Origin: an uncultured Clostridia bacterium
GTDB lineage: Bacteria; Bacillota; Clostridia; Oscillospirales; Ruminococcaceae
Direction: 5' to 3'
NCBI GenBank assembly: GCA_947630555.1
Contig: CANRIA010000006.1
Location: 19,604-83,603 of the forward strand
DNA length: 64,000 nucleotides
The translations under genes and the position numbers were made by a program. A model generated the notes under the pieces. The model saw only the letters and a list, made by a program, of their open reading frames with translations, searched no databases and was not told the origin of the DNA. Below, piece after piece: positions 27,725 to 36,172 of the stretch. The first letter of the stretch is position 1. Every line of letters starts with the position of its first letter.

Positions 27725-27933
27725 GGGGAAAACCTTTCTGAAGAAAGGCTTTTCCCCATACCCCTTTCCAAAGACTTTTCCATTGTTTTTGGCGAGGGGT
27801 AATTTATTTTTATAAATCTGTAATAAGTTATCAATTATATATGTATTAAACAGTATAATTACCCCTCGCCAAAAATATAGAAGTTTTAGTGAGGGGACTT
27901 GGGGGAAGACCCTTTTCCAAAAGGGTCTCCCCC
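27725..27933. repeat. Palindromic intergenic repeat element, copy A
   Basis: A 209-bp element with three nested parts: a left hairpin at 27725-27757 (GGGGAAAACCTTTC paired with GAAAGGCTTTTCCCC); an inner 19-bp inverted repeat, 27786-27804 with 27857-27875, around GGCGAGGGGTAATT; and a right hairpin at 27901-27933 (arms GGGGGA-GACCCTTTT). Its reverse complement matches copy B at 56759-56965 over all arms and linkers, while the central 50-odd bp differ. It starts 40 bp after the carB stop and may act as a terminator. Confidence 0.88.
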
Positions 27934-27994
27934 AATAGCAAGGTAAGTATAGCGGACAAAATTCCGATTTATTTTCGCAAAATCAAATAAAACA

Positions 27995-28027
27995 GCGGAT
28001 ACTACAAAGTTTAGTATCCGCATTTTT
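27995..28027. terminator. Terminator of mntP
   Basis: A perfect 10-bp stem GCGGATACTA (27995-28004) / TAGTATCCGC (28012-28021) with ATTTTTT on the plus strand and an A-rich flank that gives T-rich sequence on the minus strand. Confidence 0.8.
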
Positions 28028-28041
28028 TATAACATTAAATA

Positions 28042-28608
28042 TCAAAACCACAGACCGTAATGCTCCAGAACTATTTTTATGCCGATAGCTATGAGTATAA
28101 CGCCGCCTGAAAGCTCCGCACGCGAGCGGTATTTATCGCCGAAAACGCTGCCGACCTTTACACCCACTGCGGAAAGTATAAACGTTGTTACGCCTATGAA
28201 CGTTACCGCGACGGGGATATTCACGCTTTTCAGCATTGCAAAGCCCACGCCGACCGCCAAAGCATCTATACTGGTGGCTATTGCCATTATGAGCATGACT
28301 TTGAAAGACAGCGAACCGTCGGTATCGTCGGTCTCCTTTGAAAGCGCCTCGCGTATCATGTTTATGCCGATAAGCGCAAGCAGTGCGAAGGCTATCCAGT
28401 GCGAGACGGAATTGACGACATCTGCAAAAGCAGAGCCGAGGAAGTAACCTAGCGTTGGCATAAGCGCCTGAAAGCCGCCGAACCACAGCCCGACTATACA
28501 CATATTTTTAAGGCTGAGTTTTTTCATTGAAAGACCTTTGCAAATAGATACGGCAAAGGCGTCCATTGAAAGACCTACTGCAAGTATAAAAAGCTCTGTA
28601 ATTCCCAT
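28042..28608 (-). CDS. mntP: Manganese efflux pump MntP
   Basis: This is a small inner-membrane manganese exporter, 188 residues with six membrane segments in two homologous halves. Characteristic motifs are [15 protein letters not shown] at about 13-27 and [15 protein letters not shown] at about 108-122, each with the conserved Asp in a membrane segment. The ATG follows AGGAGATACATAA. The leader is about 70 nt with no yybP-ykoY-type manganese riboswitch visible. Confidence 0.92.
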   Translation of the reverse strand: MGITELFILAVGLSMDAFAVSICKGLSMKKLSLKNMCIVGLWFGGFQALMPTLGYFLGSAFADVVNSVSHWIAFALLALIGINMIREALSKETDDTDGSLSFKVMLIMAIATSIDALAVGVGFAMLKSVNIPVAVTFIGVTTFILSAVGVKVGSVFGDKYRSRAELSGGVILIAIGIKIVLEHYGLWF

Positions 28609-28687
28609 TTATGTATCTCCTAAACGAAGTAAAAATGCTTATATAAAATTTTACTGCTGTCTTTACAAAATTATTCGTATAAAATAC

Positions 28688-28716
28688 ATTATACTATTAT
28701 GGGGTGCATATGTCAA
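28688..28716 (-). promoter_or_regulatory. mntP promoter
   Basis: On the minus strand: -35 TTGACA (28716-28711), 17-bp spacer, -10 TATAAT (28693-28688), a consensus sigma-A promoter. Confidence 0.75.
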
Positions 28717-28793
28717 GAATTTAAGGCAGAAAATGTATAAACGGCTCTCACTCGGCTAAAACTATTAAAAAACCGAGGGGAGATACTGTTATT

Positions 28794-30137
28794 ATGCGAA
28801 TGACAAGACGCGGAAAGATCCGCTTGATAGTGTTTACGATAGCGGCGCTTGTGATACTTTTAGTGCGCAACGTGGTGCTTATGAGCGAGAACAGGCACGC
28901 CAACCTTATTCTGGAAAGCTCGTATCTGCGCGCTATGGAAGATCTTTCGGCTGCGGCGGACAACATAAACACAACGCTTTCAAAAGAACTTTGCGCAGGC
29001 AGTGCGGCTATGCAGTCGAAACTGTCGGCACAGCTTTTATCGGAGGCTTCGACGGCGAAAAACGCTTTGGCACAGCTGCCCGTTGAGCAGCTTGAACTCA
29101 GCAACACCTACAAGTTTTTATCGCAGGTGGGAAACTATGCGACATACCTTTCTGACAAGTCGTCGGGCGGTGAAAAGCTTACCGACGAAGAATATGAAAC
29201 TCTGAAAAAACTCAGCGGCTATGCGCAGAAGCTTTGCGGTGATATGTGGGCTATTGAGCAGATGATAAACAGCGGTGAACTTTCGCCCGAAAATGTGGTG
29301 GATTCTTTAGATAATTCGGCGGCTGACGAGGGAGATATAAGCGTTACCGACGGTTTTGCAGACTTTGAAGACGGTTTTGAAAGCTACCCTACGCTTATTT
29401 ATGACGGACCTTTCTCCGATCATCTTCTGCAAAGAAAGCCGCTTATGACCGAAAACGCTGAGGCTGTTTCGGAAGGTTACGCGCAGGCAAAGGCGTGCAA
29501 GGCTCTTGCTGTAAAACCCGATGAACTGGCAGCTTCAGAGGGCGAGGCAGGCAATATGCCTTCATACGTTTACAACACCGAAACGGGCAGTGTGGCGGTA
29601 ACGAAAAACGGCGGCTATATATCGTATATGCTGAAGTCGCGAACGCCCGAAAAAACTGTGATAGATGCTAAAAAGGCTATCTCACACGCGGACAAGTATT
29701 TAGAGCAGCTGGGCGTTGAAAATATGCAGGTGACATACTATGAAACGCTTGGCAACGTATGCACTGTAAATTACGCATACCGAGACGGAAACGTGCTGTG
29801 CTACACCGATCTTATAAAGATAAAAGTGGCTATGGACAACGGCGAGATACTGGGCTTTGATGCGCGCGGATTTTTGGTAAACCATCAGGAAAGGACGTTT
29901 GAAAGCCCGAAGATAAGCAGCGACAAGGCGGCTGAAAATGTATCGAAACATTTGGAGAGGAAAAATGTAAGGCTGTGCAATATTCCGCTGGACAACACGA
30001 AAGAATGCTACTGCTATGAGTTTACCTGTCTTAACGACGAGGGCAGGCACGTGCTTGTCTATATTGACTGCATGACGGGCGAAGAAGTGCAGATTTTGAT
30101 GCTGTTTGAAAGCGACGGCGGAGTGCTGGCACAATAA
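28794..30137 (+). CDS. ypeB: Germination protein YpeB
   Basis: YpeB is a spore membrane-anchored protein required to localise and stabilise the cortex-lytic enzyme SleB. This protein has 447 residues: a short basic N-terminus, one membrane anchor at about 10-30 (IRLIVFTIAALVILLVRNVV), a helical region, and C-terminal PepSY-type repeats from about 260 (IDAKKAISHADKYLEQLGV and a later GEEVQ ending). sleB, usually just upstream, is absent here. The gene supports a spore-forming host. Its product is followed 20 bp later by rubrerythrin. Confidence 0.85.
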   Translation: MRMTRRGKIRLIVFTIAALVILLVRNVVLMSENRHANLILESSYLRAMEDLSAAADNINTTLSKELCAGSAAMQSKLSAQLLSEASTAKNALAQLPVEQLELSNTYKFLSQVGNYATYLSDKSSGGEKLTDEEYETLKKLSGYAQKLCGDMWAIEQMINSGELSPENVVDSLDNSAADEGDISVTDGFADFEDGFESYPTLIYDGPFSDHLLQRKPLMTENAEAVSEGYAQAKACKALAVKPDELAASEGEAGNMPSYVYNTETGSVAVTKNGGYISYMLKSRTPEKTVIDAKKAISHADKYLEQLGVENMQVTYYETLGNVCTVNYAYRDGNVLCYTDLIKIKVAMDNGEILGFDARGFLVNHQERTFESPKISSDKAAENVSKHLERKNVRLCNIPLDNTKECYCYEFTCLNDEGRHVLVYIDCMTGEEVQILMLFESDGGVLAQ

Positions 30138-30156
30138 AAATGGAAAGGAAAAGCTT

Positions 30157-30753
30157 ATGAACACTGTATTCAAAGAAAGTCAGACGAGAGAGAACCTTAT
30201 GAGGGCGTTTGCAGGTGAATGTCAGGCGAGGACGAGATACGACTTTGCCTCATCGCAGCTGAAACAAAAGATGTATGTTGTAAGTGCGCTGTTCAAGTTT
30301 ACCGCAAATCAGGAGCGCGAACACGCGGAGGTTTTCTATGGGCATTTACAGCCCAGCGCAGGCGACAATATTCACGTTGACGGCGGCTACCCCGTGGACA
30401 TTTCAAACGATGCTGCCAAACTTTTGAGAATGGCTGCGCACAACGAGAACGAGGAGCACGACATTGTGTATGCATCGTTTGGCAAGATAGCGCGTGAAGA
30501 GGGCTTTGGCATGATAGCGCAGGATTTTGAGAACATTGCGAAGATAGAAAAAACGCACGCGCAGCGTTTTGAATACTTTGCCGAGCTTATCGAGCAGGGA
30601 AAGCTGTTTGTTTCAGATACTACAACAAAGTGGATGTGCCTTAACTGCGGAAATGTTATCGAGGGCACACAAGCGCCGCCTGTATGCCCGGTATGCAAGC
30701 ACGACCAGGGGTATTTCATCAGGCTGGAGCTTACGCCTTGGTGCGGAGAATAG
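30157..30753 (+). CDS. rbr: Rubrerythrin
   Basis: Rubrerythrin is a peroxide-reducing diiron protein of anaerobes. It has 198 residues from the ATG at 30157 (MNTVFKESQTRENL), behind GGAAAAG. The ferritin-like four-helix domain (about 1-140) has the iron ligand motifs FAGECQARTRY, EREHAE and ENEEHD. The C-terminal rubredoxin-like domain has two pairs of cysteines, CLNCG and CPVCK. It is probably co-transcribed with ypeB. Confidence 0.93.
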   Translation: MNTVFKESQTRENLMRAFAGECQARTRYDFASSQLKQKMYVVSALFKFTANQEREHAEVFYGHLQPSAGDNIHVDGGYPVDISNDAAKLLRMAAHNENEEHDIVYASFGKIAREEGFGMIAQDFENIAKIEKTHAQRFEYFAELIEQGKLFVSDTTTKWMCLNCGNVIEGTQAPPVCPVCKHDQGYFIRLELTPWCGE

Positions 30754-30771
30754 CTAACAGTACAAATAAAT

Positions 30772-30806
30772 ATACCGCTTTGCAATTTAAGCAGGGCGGT
30801 ATTTTC
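30772..30806. terminator. Bidirectional terminator
   Basis: Stem ATACCGC (30772-30778) / GCGGTAT (30796-30802) with TTTTC lies between the convergent rubrerythrin and spmB genes. Confidence 0.75.
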
Positions 30807-31322
30807 TTACATAAAAAGCCTTACTGCGGTGCATGAAACGACAAAGCCGGTAATATCGGCGGCTATGGCGCAAAGCAGCGTATGGCGGATATTTTTCACT
30901 TTTGCCGCACCATAGTAGACGGCGACGGTATAAAACGTAGTTTCGGTGCTGCCCATTATAACGCTCGCTACCCTGCCTATAAAGCTGTCGGGGTAATACT
31001 CAGTGATGATGTTTTCATACACTGCCAGAGCGCCGCTGCCCGAAAGCGGCCGCAGAAGTGTGAGCGGCAAACACTGTGGCGGAAAGCCGAGGGCTTTTGC
31101 AACTGGCGAGATGATATTTGTAAAAAAGGCGACAACGCCCGATGTATTGAGCATACCTATGCAGGTCATCAGAATTATAAGGGCAGGCAGGATATCAAAT
31201 GCGACTTTGATATTCTCTGCCGCGCCGCTGAGAAATTCTTCAAAGATATCGACCTTTTTATATATGCCATACGCAAAGACAACGGCTATTACTGTGGGGA
31301 TAACAAACGATGTGATCTTCAC
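30807..31322 (-). CDS. spmB: Spore maturation protein B
   Basis: SpmB is a membrane protein of the nucleoside recognition (Gate) family needed for proper spore core dehydration. It has 171 residues with several membrane segments and the conserved LPALIILMTCIGMLNTSG and RPLSGSGALAVYENII blocks. It begins 1 bp after the spmA stop, so the pair is translationally coupled. Confidence 0.93.
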   Translation of the reverse strand: MKITSFVIPTVIAVVFAYGIYKKVDIFEEFLSGAAENIKVAFDILPALIILMTCIGMLNTSGVVAFFTNIISPVAKALGFPPQCLPLTLLRPLSGSGALAVYENIITEYYPDSFIGRVASVIMGSTETTFYTVAVYYGAAKVKNIRHTLLCAIAADITGFVVSCTAVRLFM

Positions 31323-31323
31323 T

Positions 31324-31914
31324 TTATCCCCTGCCCTTTCGCGTTGAGATGCCGTTTATTGTAAGAGTTAAGGTTACGCCGACTGTGAGTGCGCAGGCTG
31401 CCGAGAACAGTATTGCAGGCAGGACATCGAGCGGTGCGCTGCTGCCATGAGACAGGCGCAGTGTTGCAACGGTAGTTGGCAAAAGCTGCAAAGATGCGGT
31501 ATTTATCACGACAAGCATTATCATGTTGCCAGTGGCTGTGCCCTTTGAATGTTCTTCTTCTGCCAGGGCTTTCATAGCTTTTATGCCAAGAGGAGTGGCG
31601 GCGTTGCCAAGCCCCATAAGGTTTGCGGTTATGTTCATGACTATTGCAGAAAAAGCCTCGCCGCTTTCGTTTATGCCTTTGAACAGCACTTTGAGAAACG
31701 GTCTGAACAGGGCTGATATTTTTCTGACCAGACCGCTTTTTTCTGCTACCCTCATAATGCCGCCCCAGAACGCCATTGTGCCAAGGAGCGTAAGTGTGAG
31801 TTTTACGGCATCTTCACAGGCGGACAAAATGGTGTTTGAAAGCCGCTCCGCGCTGCCGTTTACGGCGGAAAAAATGAGCGACAAAGCTGCCGACAGAAAC
31901 AGAAAATACTTTAT
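31324..31914 (-). CDS. spmA: Spore maturation protein A, probable AUA start
   Basis: SpmA is the partner of SpmB in spore core dehydration. The body matches the family (TLLGTMAFWGGIMRVAEKSG, NLMGLGNAATPLGIKAM). The best canonical start in frame is a TTG at 31884, which would cut off the expected first membrane segment and has no ribosome-binding site. An ATA codon at 31912-31914 sits 6 nt after GGAGAG and gives the N-terminus (M)KYFLFLSAALSLIFSAVNG, as expected for SpmA. The annotation therefore starts at 31914 (196 residues). A sequencing change from ATG is the alternative. Confidence 0.85.
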   Translation of the reverse strand: MKYFLFLSAALSLIFSAVNGSAERLSNTILSACEDAVKLTLTLLGTMAFWGGIMRVAEKSGLVRKISALFRPFLKVLFKGINESGEAFSAIVMNITANLMGLGNAATPLGIKAMKALAEEEHSKGTATGNMIMLVVINTASLQLLPTTVATLRLSHGSSAPLDVLPAILFSAACALTVGVTLTLTINGISTRKGRG

Positions 31915-32057
31915 GGTTATCTCTCCTTTTTCGTGTTATTAGCACAAATTTCCATGAAAATCTGTAATTTATATGCCAATTAGCAACTTAATATAGATAT
32001 TTACGACAAACAGAGGTTTGATTTTTTATATAATTCGACAAAAATCATTTCGCACTA

Positions 32058-32086
32058 TTGACATTTATTGTTATGTAAGGTAAAAT
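32058..32086 (+). promoter_or_regulatory. Promoter of the AbrB-like gene
   Basis: -35 TTGACA at 32058-32063, 17-bp spacer, -10 TAAAAT at 32081-32086. Confidence 0.7.
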
Positions 32087-32123
32087 GATATTGTAGATTT
32101 TATTGTTACAGGAGGTTCACACC

Positions 32124-32387
32124 ATGAAAGCAACAGGCATTACAAGACAGATAGACGGTCTTGGCAGAATAGTTCTGCCGAAGGAGCTTCGTAATTCTTT
32201 TGAAATCAACACGAACGACGCTCTTGAGATCTATACTGAAGATGACAAGATCATTCTTCGCAAGCTTCAGAGAACCTGCGTTTTCTGCGGCGGCAAGGAA
32301 GACACCATGGAATTCAGCGGCAAGGCTCTTTGCGAAAAGTGCCTTAACAGACTGATCCAGTTCCAGAGCGTACTTACTTCCAAGTAA
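32124..32387 (+). CDS. AbrB/SpoVT-family transition-state regulator
   Basis: This is an 87-residue DNA-binding protein from the ATG at 32124 (MKATGITRQIDGLGRIV), directly behind AGGAGG. The N-terminal swapped-hairpin SpoVT-AbrB domain (about 3-50) carries RQIDGLGRIVLPKELR. The C-terminal part has CVFCGG and CEKC, a small zinc-ribbon-like unit that is common in the Clostridial AbrB relatives. It is expected to regulate the transition to stationary phase or sporulation, in keeping with spoVS and spmAB nearby. Confidence 0.9.
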   Translation: MKATGITRQIDGLGRIVLPKELRNSFEINTNDALEIYTEDDKIILRKLQRTCVFCGGKEDTMEFSGKALCEKCLNRLIQFQSVLTSK

Positions 32388-32406
32388 TTGTCACATCTGC
32401 AAACGG

Positions 32407-32444
32407 CAGCCGAGGGGAAAAGACCCTTCGGCTGTTTTATTTAT
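32407..32444 (+). terminator. Terminator of the AbrB-like gene
   Basis: Stem CAGCCGAGGG paired with CCCTTCGGCTG (one bulged A), 32407-32434, followed by TTTTATTT. Confidence 0.8.
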
Positions 32445-32455
32445 ATGCTGAAGAA

Positions 32456-32493
32456 AAATTAAAAATGCCGACACGGAAAACCCGCATCGGCAT
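32456..32493 (-). terminator. Terminator of spoVS
   Basis: Stem ATGCCGA (32465-32471) / TCGGCAT (32487-32493); on the minus strand it is followed by a T-rich run complementary to 32456-32464. Confidence 0.7.
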
Positions 32494-32526
32494 AGACATT
32501 TTAAGTTAGTTGTTGTGATGTTTATA

Positions 32527-32787
32527 TCATCTCTGCTGGCATATAAGCCTTATTGCGGTACGCTCCATTCCGTTGATCTCAACAACGGTGAATGCCGGAA
32601 TACAAACCATATCGATACCCATAGGCGCTAAGTAACCACGTGCGATCGCTACCGCTTTGATCGCTTGATTGGCGGCTCCGGCTCCGACCGCCTGCACCTC
32701 TACTTCATTTTGTTCCTTTATCACTCCGGTGATCGCGCCAGCGACCGAATTCGGAACGGAACGGGCTGACACTTTCAGTATATCCAT
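32527..32787 (-). CDS. spoVS: Stage V sporulation protein S
   Basis: SpoVS is a small Alba-like protein that influences spore coat assembly and heat resistance. It has 86 residues from the ATG at 32785-32787 (MDILKVSARSVPNSVAGAIT), behind GGAGG. The sequence is near-canonical: VQAVGAGAANQAIKAVAIAR and VVEINGMERTAIRL are family hallmarks. It lies downstream of ymdB on the same strand order seen in Bacillus and Clostridium (ymdB with spoVS). Confidence 0.96.
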   Translation of the reverse strand: MDILKVSARSVPNSVAGAITGVIKEQNEVEVQAVGAGAANQAIKAVAIARGYLAPMGIDMVCIPAFTVVEINGMERTAIRLICQQR

Positions 32788-32847
32788 ATAGACCTCCAAT
32801 CCTTTGTCGATTACGTTCGCTCTCCCGGTATAGCTCCCGTTTATATT

Positions 32848-32876
32848 ATAATATACTATCGGCAGAAAATTTTCAA
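32848..32876 (-). promoter_or_regulatory. spoVS promoter
   Basis: On the minus strand: TTGAAA (32876-32871), 17-bp spacer, TATTAT (32853-32848). This indicates spoVS can be transcribed separately from ymdB. Confidence 0.55.
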
Positions 32877-32899
32877 GGTGTTGGCGATAAATTTGTTAA

Positions 32900-33667
32900 T
32901 TACCGCCAAATTATTCGCTCAATTTTGTTAGCTTTGCCTAGTTTCTCGTCAAATTCCACTACGACTGCATTTATAAAGCACGGGTTATGGCTTTCGGTAA
33001 ATCTTACGGGAAAATGCAGTCTTTGTTTATTAATTGCTATACTGCTCTCTACCCCAAGGACGGAAAGCTCTGCACCTGTCATACCTGTATCTGTTATATA
33101 CGCGGTATGGTCTGAAAGTATAGTCTCGTCGGCGGTCTGCACATGTGTATGCGTACCAAAGACTGCCGTTACCTTCCCTGCCAGATACTGACCCATAGCT
33201 TTTTTCTCTGAAGTCGCCTCGGCGTGGAAATCTATAAAAATATTCGGAGTATCTAGTTTTTCAAGAATGCTGTCTATACAAGTGAAAGGGTTATCGAGCG
33301 CATCCATATAAACAACGCCTTGCAGATTTACGACGGCAATTTTACAGCTGCCCTTATCAAGCACTGTTACGCCGTGACCCACAACGCCCTCGGGGTAATT
33401 TGCAGGTCTCAACAGTGTTTCGTTTATATCGTACATTTCGATACACTCGCGCCTTTTAAAGCAATGGTTGCCCGTTGTTATAACGTCAACGCTCATGCCG
33501 AAAAGCTGCATCATAGAAGGCTTGGTGATACCGTTGCCGTTTGCGGAATTTTCACCGTTGACGACGACAATATCTACACCGTACTCCTTCCTCAAATTGT
33601 AAATATGCTTTTCAAGAAAATCGCAGCCGTGCTGACCAACGACATCTCCCACAAACATCAATTTCAT
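32900..33667 (-). CDS. ymdB: TIGR00282-family metallophosphoesterase YmdB
   Basis: YmdB is a dinuclear-metal phosphoesterase linked in Bacillus to colony and biofilm development and RNA stability. It has 255 residues. Metal-binding motifs are FVGDVVG (about 5-11), VNGENSANG (about 36-44), TTGNHCF (about 64-70) and DFHAEATSEK with GTHTHVQTAD near 150-180. The ATG is preceded by AGGTGATATT. It sits directly upstream of spoVS, the conserved order, while rny, the usual upstream gene, is not present. Confidence 0.93.
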   Translation of the reverse strand: MKLMFVGDVVGQHGCDFLEKHIYNLRKEYGVDIVVVNGENSANGNGITKPSMMQLFGMSVDVITTGNHCFKRRECIEMYDINETLLRPANYPEGVVGHGVTVLDKGSCKIAVVNLQGVVYMDALDNPFTCIDSILEKLDTPNIFIDFHAEATSEKKAMGQYLAGKVTAVFGTHTHVQTADETILSDHTAYITDTGMTGAELSVLGVESSIAINKQRLHFPVRFTESHNPCFINAVVVEFDEKLGKANKIERIIWR

Positions 33668-33720
33668 AATATCACCTTACTTTTTTTGATATAGCGCACA
33701 CTTCAGCTGTAAGATATAAG

Positions 33721-33765
33721 ATAAAAAAAGGCTGCCGTACATAATTTGATATGTATAGCAGCCTT
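33721..33765 (-). terminator. Terminator of the 2-oxoacid oxidoreductase operon
   Basis: Stem AAGGCTGC (33728-33735) / GCAGCCTT (33758-33765) with an inner TACATA/TATGTA pairing; a T run follows on the minus strand. Confidence 0.75.
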
Positions 33766-33795
33766 GTGAAATAAATGCTTAGTTTACTGCGGTGG

Positions 33796-34326
33796 TCACT
33801 GTGCCCTGCCGATACCGATAGCTTTGAGGTTGTTTTCTATAAGCCAGCCCTTTGATGCAGGCACTATTTTTTCAAGCGCCTTGCGGACGGTCTCATCGCT
33901 GAACATACCTGTTGCCTCGAGCACCTTGCCGAGCAATATTATATTTGCTCCCTTAGGGAGTTCGTTTTCGGTTTCAAGCTGAGTAGCCTGAACATAGTAG
34001 CAATCGATATCCTTTCTGTCGGAAACGCTTTCTACAAGAGTAGAATCCACGAAAGCTTTACCGCCTGCCTTTACCTTGCCGATGAATTTATCGAACGAAG
34101 GCTGATTGAGAGCCACAAAAACGTTAGGCTCAGTTACCAGCGGAGAACCTATAGGCTCATCTGAGATACATACCGAGCAGTTACAAGTACCGCCTCTCAT
34201 TTCAGGGCCGTATGACGGCAGCCAAGATACTTCCTTATTCTCCATAAGCGCACAGTAAGCGAGAAGTTTTCCTGCGAAAAGCACGCCCTGTCCGCCGAAG
34301 CCTGCAAGCAAAATATTATAGTTCAT
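33796..34326 (-). CDS. 2-oxoacid:ferredoxin oxidoreductase, gamma subunit
   Basis: This is the gamma subunit of a four-subunit ferredoxin-dependent 2-oxoacid oxidoreductase (Kor/Vor class). It has 176 residues and starts MNYNILLAGFGGQGVLFAG, the family's glycine-rich motif; KEVSWLPSYGPEMRGGTCNC at about 33-52 is also conserved. Its ATG overlaps the stop of the beta-subunit gene (TAATG). Confidence 0.93.
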   Translation of the reverse strand: MNYNILLAGFGGQGVLFAGKLLAYCALMENKEVSWLPSYGPEMRGGTCNCSVCISDEPIGSPLVTEPNVFVALNQPSFDKFIGKVKAGGKAFVDSTLVESVSDRKDIDCYYVQATQLETENELPKGANIILLGKVLEATGMFSDETVRKALEKIVPASKGWLIENNLKAIGIGRAQ

Positions 34327-35081
34327 TACTTGTTGCCCTCCTCTGCTGTTATATCTTTATATACGCCCAGAGGATAGTAGGGTATCATTTCCTCTCTCAG
34401 TCTTTCAAGGGCTTTAAGAGGAGTAAGTCCCCAGTTTGTAGGGCAGGTAGAAAGCACTTCAACGAGTGAGAAGCCTTTCTTATCGCGCTGGTTTTCAAAT
34501 GCTTTTCTGATAGCGTTCTTAGCCTCTCTGATATGGGGAACGCTGTCTACAGCAACTCTCTGTGCAAGGGCAGTGCCGGTAAGCGTTGCAAGCATTTCCG
34601 ATACTCTTACAGGGTAGCCTGCAAGCTGCGGATCTCTGCCATACGGGGTGGTCTGCGTTACCTGACCGGGTATGGTGGTAGGTGCCATCTGACCGCCTGT
34701 CATGCCGTATATAGTATTATTTATAAAGATAACGACAATATTCTCGCCTCTTGTAGCGGCATGCACTGTTTCGGCAGTACCTATTGCGGCAAGGTCGCCG
34801 TCGCCCTGATATGTAAACACGAACTTATCGGGGTTTGTTCTCTTAACGCCTGTAGCAACTGCGGGGGCTCTTCCGTGAGGAGCTTCTATCATATCGCAGT
34901 TAAAATAGTTATAAGCCATTACCGAGCAGCCAACGGGGCATATGCCGACGGTATCTCCCTCGATACCCATTTCGTCAATAACCTCTGCTACCAGTCTATG
35001 CACGATACCGTGAGTACAGCCGGGGCAGTAATGCAGCGGAACGTCGCACAGAGCCTTAGGTCTTTCAAATACGACTGCCAT
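34326..35081 (-). CDS. 2-oxoacid:ferredoxin oxidoreductase, thiamine-pyrophosphate beta subunit
   Basis: This is the TPP-binding catalytic subunit, 251 residues. It has HYCPGCTHGIVHRL at about 17-30, the TPP/magnesium motif GDGDLAAIGTAETVHAATRGENIVVIFINN (GDG at about 94-96, NN at about 121-122), and a substrate loop NTIYGMTGGQMAPTT that is frequent in branched-chain (Vor) and 2-oxoglutarate (Kor) enzymes. It overlaps the alpha-subunit stop (TAATG). The acid used, 2-oxoisovalerate or 2-oxoglutarate, cannot be settled by reading. Confidence 0.93.
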   Translation of the reverse strand: MAVVFERPKALCDVPLHYCPGCTHGIVHRLVAEVIDEMGIEGDTVGICPVGCSVMAYNYFNCDMIEAPHGRAPAVATGVKRTNPDKFVFTYQGDGDLAAIGTAETVHAATRGENIVVIFINNTIYGMTGGQMAPTTIPGQVTQTTPYGRDPQLAGYPVRVSEMLATLTGTALAQRVAVDSVPHIREAKNAIRKAFENQRDKKGFSLVEVLSTCPTNWGLTPLKALERLREEMIPYYPLGVYKDITAEEGNK

Positions 35082-36139
35082 TAGTTATTACCTCCCATTG
35101 CTTTGATCTTTTCGAGCACCTCGGCAGGCGTAGGTATAACGCCGCCTGTTCTTCCGAAGAACTCAACGGGCTTAGCGCAACTGAGCGCCAGCTTTATATC
35201 GTCTATCATCTGACCCATAGACATTTCTACAGAAAGCACTTTTGAAGCGTTTGCGCAGGCTTTCTGCACTTCCTTTTCGGGGAACGGCCACAGTGTCTTG
35301 GGTCTGAACATACCAACCTTTATGCCCTGCTCTCTTGCCTCGTTTACTGCGCTCTTTACAACTCTTGCGGTAGCGCCGAAAGCACATACAACGATATCTG
35401 CATCATCGGTAAGATAAAGCTCGGCATCTGTTTCTTTTTCCTTGATTATATCATACTTAGCATATCTGTCAACAACGGTCTTTTCAAGCTCTTCGGGGGT
35501 AAGATAGAGAGAGTTTATAATGTGGTGCGCTCTCTTATTCTTATGACCGTTTGCAGCCCAGCTTGATTTATCGGGCATTTCGACTGCTATTTCGGGGAAG
35601 GAAACGGGTTCCATCATCTGACCTAAAAGACCGTCAGCCAGTATCATTGCAGGCATACGGTATTCATCTGCCTTATTGAAAGCCTTGACTACCATATCTA
35701 CCATTTCCTGAACGGAAGCAGGTGCAAACACAAGCAGGTGAAAATCTCCATGTCCCAGACCCTTTGTAGCCTGCCAGTAGTCAGCCTGTGAGGGCTGTAT
35801 GCCGCCCAGACCGGGGCCGCCTCTTTCAACGTTGATTATAACGCAGGGCAGGTCTGAACCTGCTATGTAAGAGATACCCTCGCTTTTAAGTGAAATTCCC
35901 GGCGAAGAGGAAGATGTCATTGCTCTTACGCCTGTTGAAGCCGCACCCAGCACCATATTGATAGCGGCTATCTCAGACTCCGCCTGCAAGAACACGCCGC
36001 CATTTTTTTGCATATTCTTTGCCATATATGCGGCAAGCTCCGTCTGAGGTGTTATGGGGTAACCGAAGAAACATTTACAGCCTGCACGCATAGCTGCCTC
36101 TGCAAGCGCTTCGTTACCTTTCATCAAATTCTTTTCCAA
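35081..36139 (-). CDS. vorB: 2-oxoacid:ferredoxin oxidoreductase, alpha subunit (VorB-like)
   Basis: This is the alpha subunit, 352 residues, with the pyrimidine-binding domain of pyruvate:ferredoxin-type enzymes. The N-terminal KGNEALAEAAMRAGCKCFFGYPITPQ is characteristic, followed by SSSPGISLKSEGISYIAG at about 76-93. The start is a TTG at 36137-36139 with AAGGAG spaced correctly; a later ATG would be too far from it. It is the second gene of a ferredoxin-alpha-beta-gamma operon. Confidence 0.92.
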   Translation of the reverse strand: MEKNLMKGNEALAEAAMRAGCKCFFGYPITPQTELAAYMAKNMQKNGGVFLQAESEIAAINMVLGAASTGVRAMTSSSSPGISLKSEGISYIAGSDLPCVIINVERGGPGLGGIQPSQADYWQATKGLGHGDFHLLVFAPASVQEMVDMVVKAFNKADEYRMPAMILADGLLGQMMEPVSFPEIAVEMPDKSSWAANGHKNKRAHHIINSLYLTPEELEKTVVDRYAKYDIIKEKETDAELYLTDDADIVVCAFGATARVVKSAVNEAREQGIKVGMFRPKTLWPFPEKEVQKACANASKVLSVEMSMGQMIDDIKLALSCAKPVEFFGRTGGVIPTPAEVLEKIKAMGGNN

Positions 36140-36172
36140 AGTTCTTAACTCCTTTCGGTACTGTTTTACGTC

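Noticed and set aside
27725..27933. Palindromic element as a CRISPR fragment
   Set aside because: It has nested inverted repeats, not regularly spaced identical repeats with variable spacers.
28609..28687. yybP-ykoY manganese riboswitch upstream of mntP
   Set aside because: The leader is about 70 nt, AT-rich and without the aptamer's paired G-rich elements.
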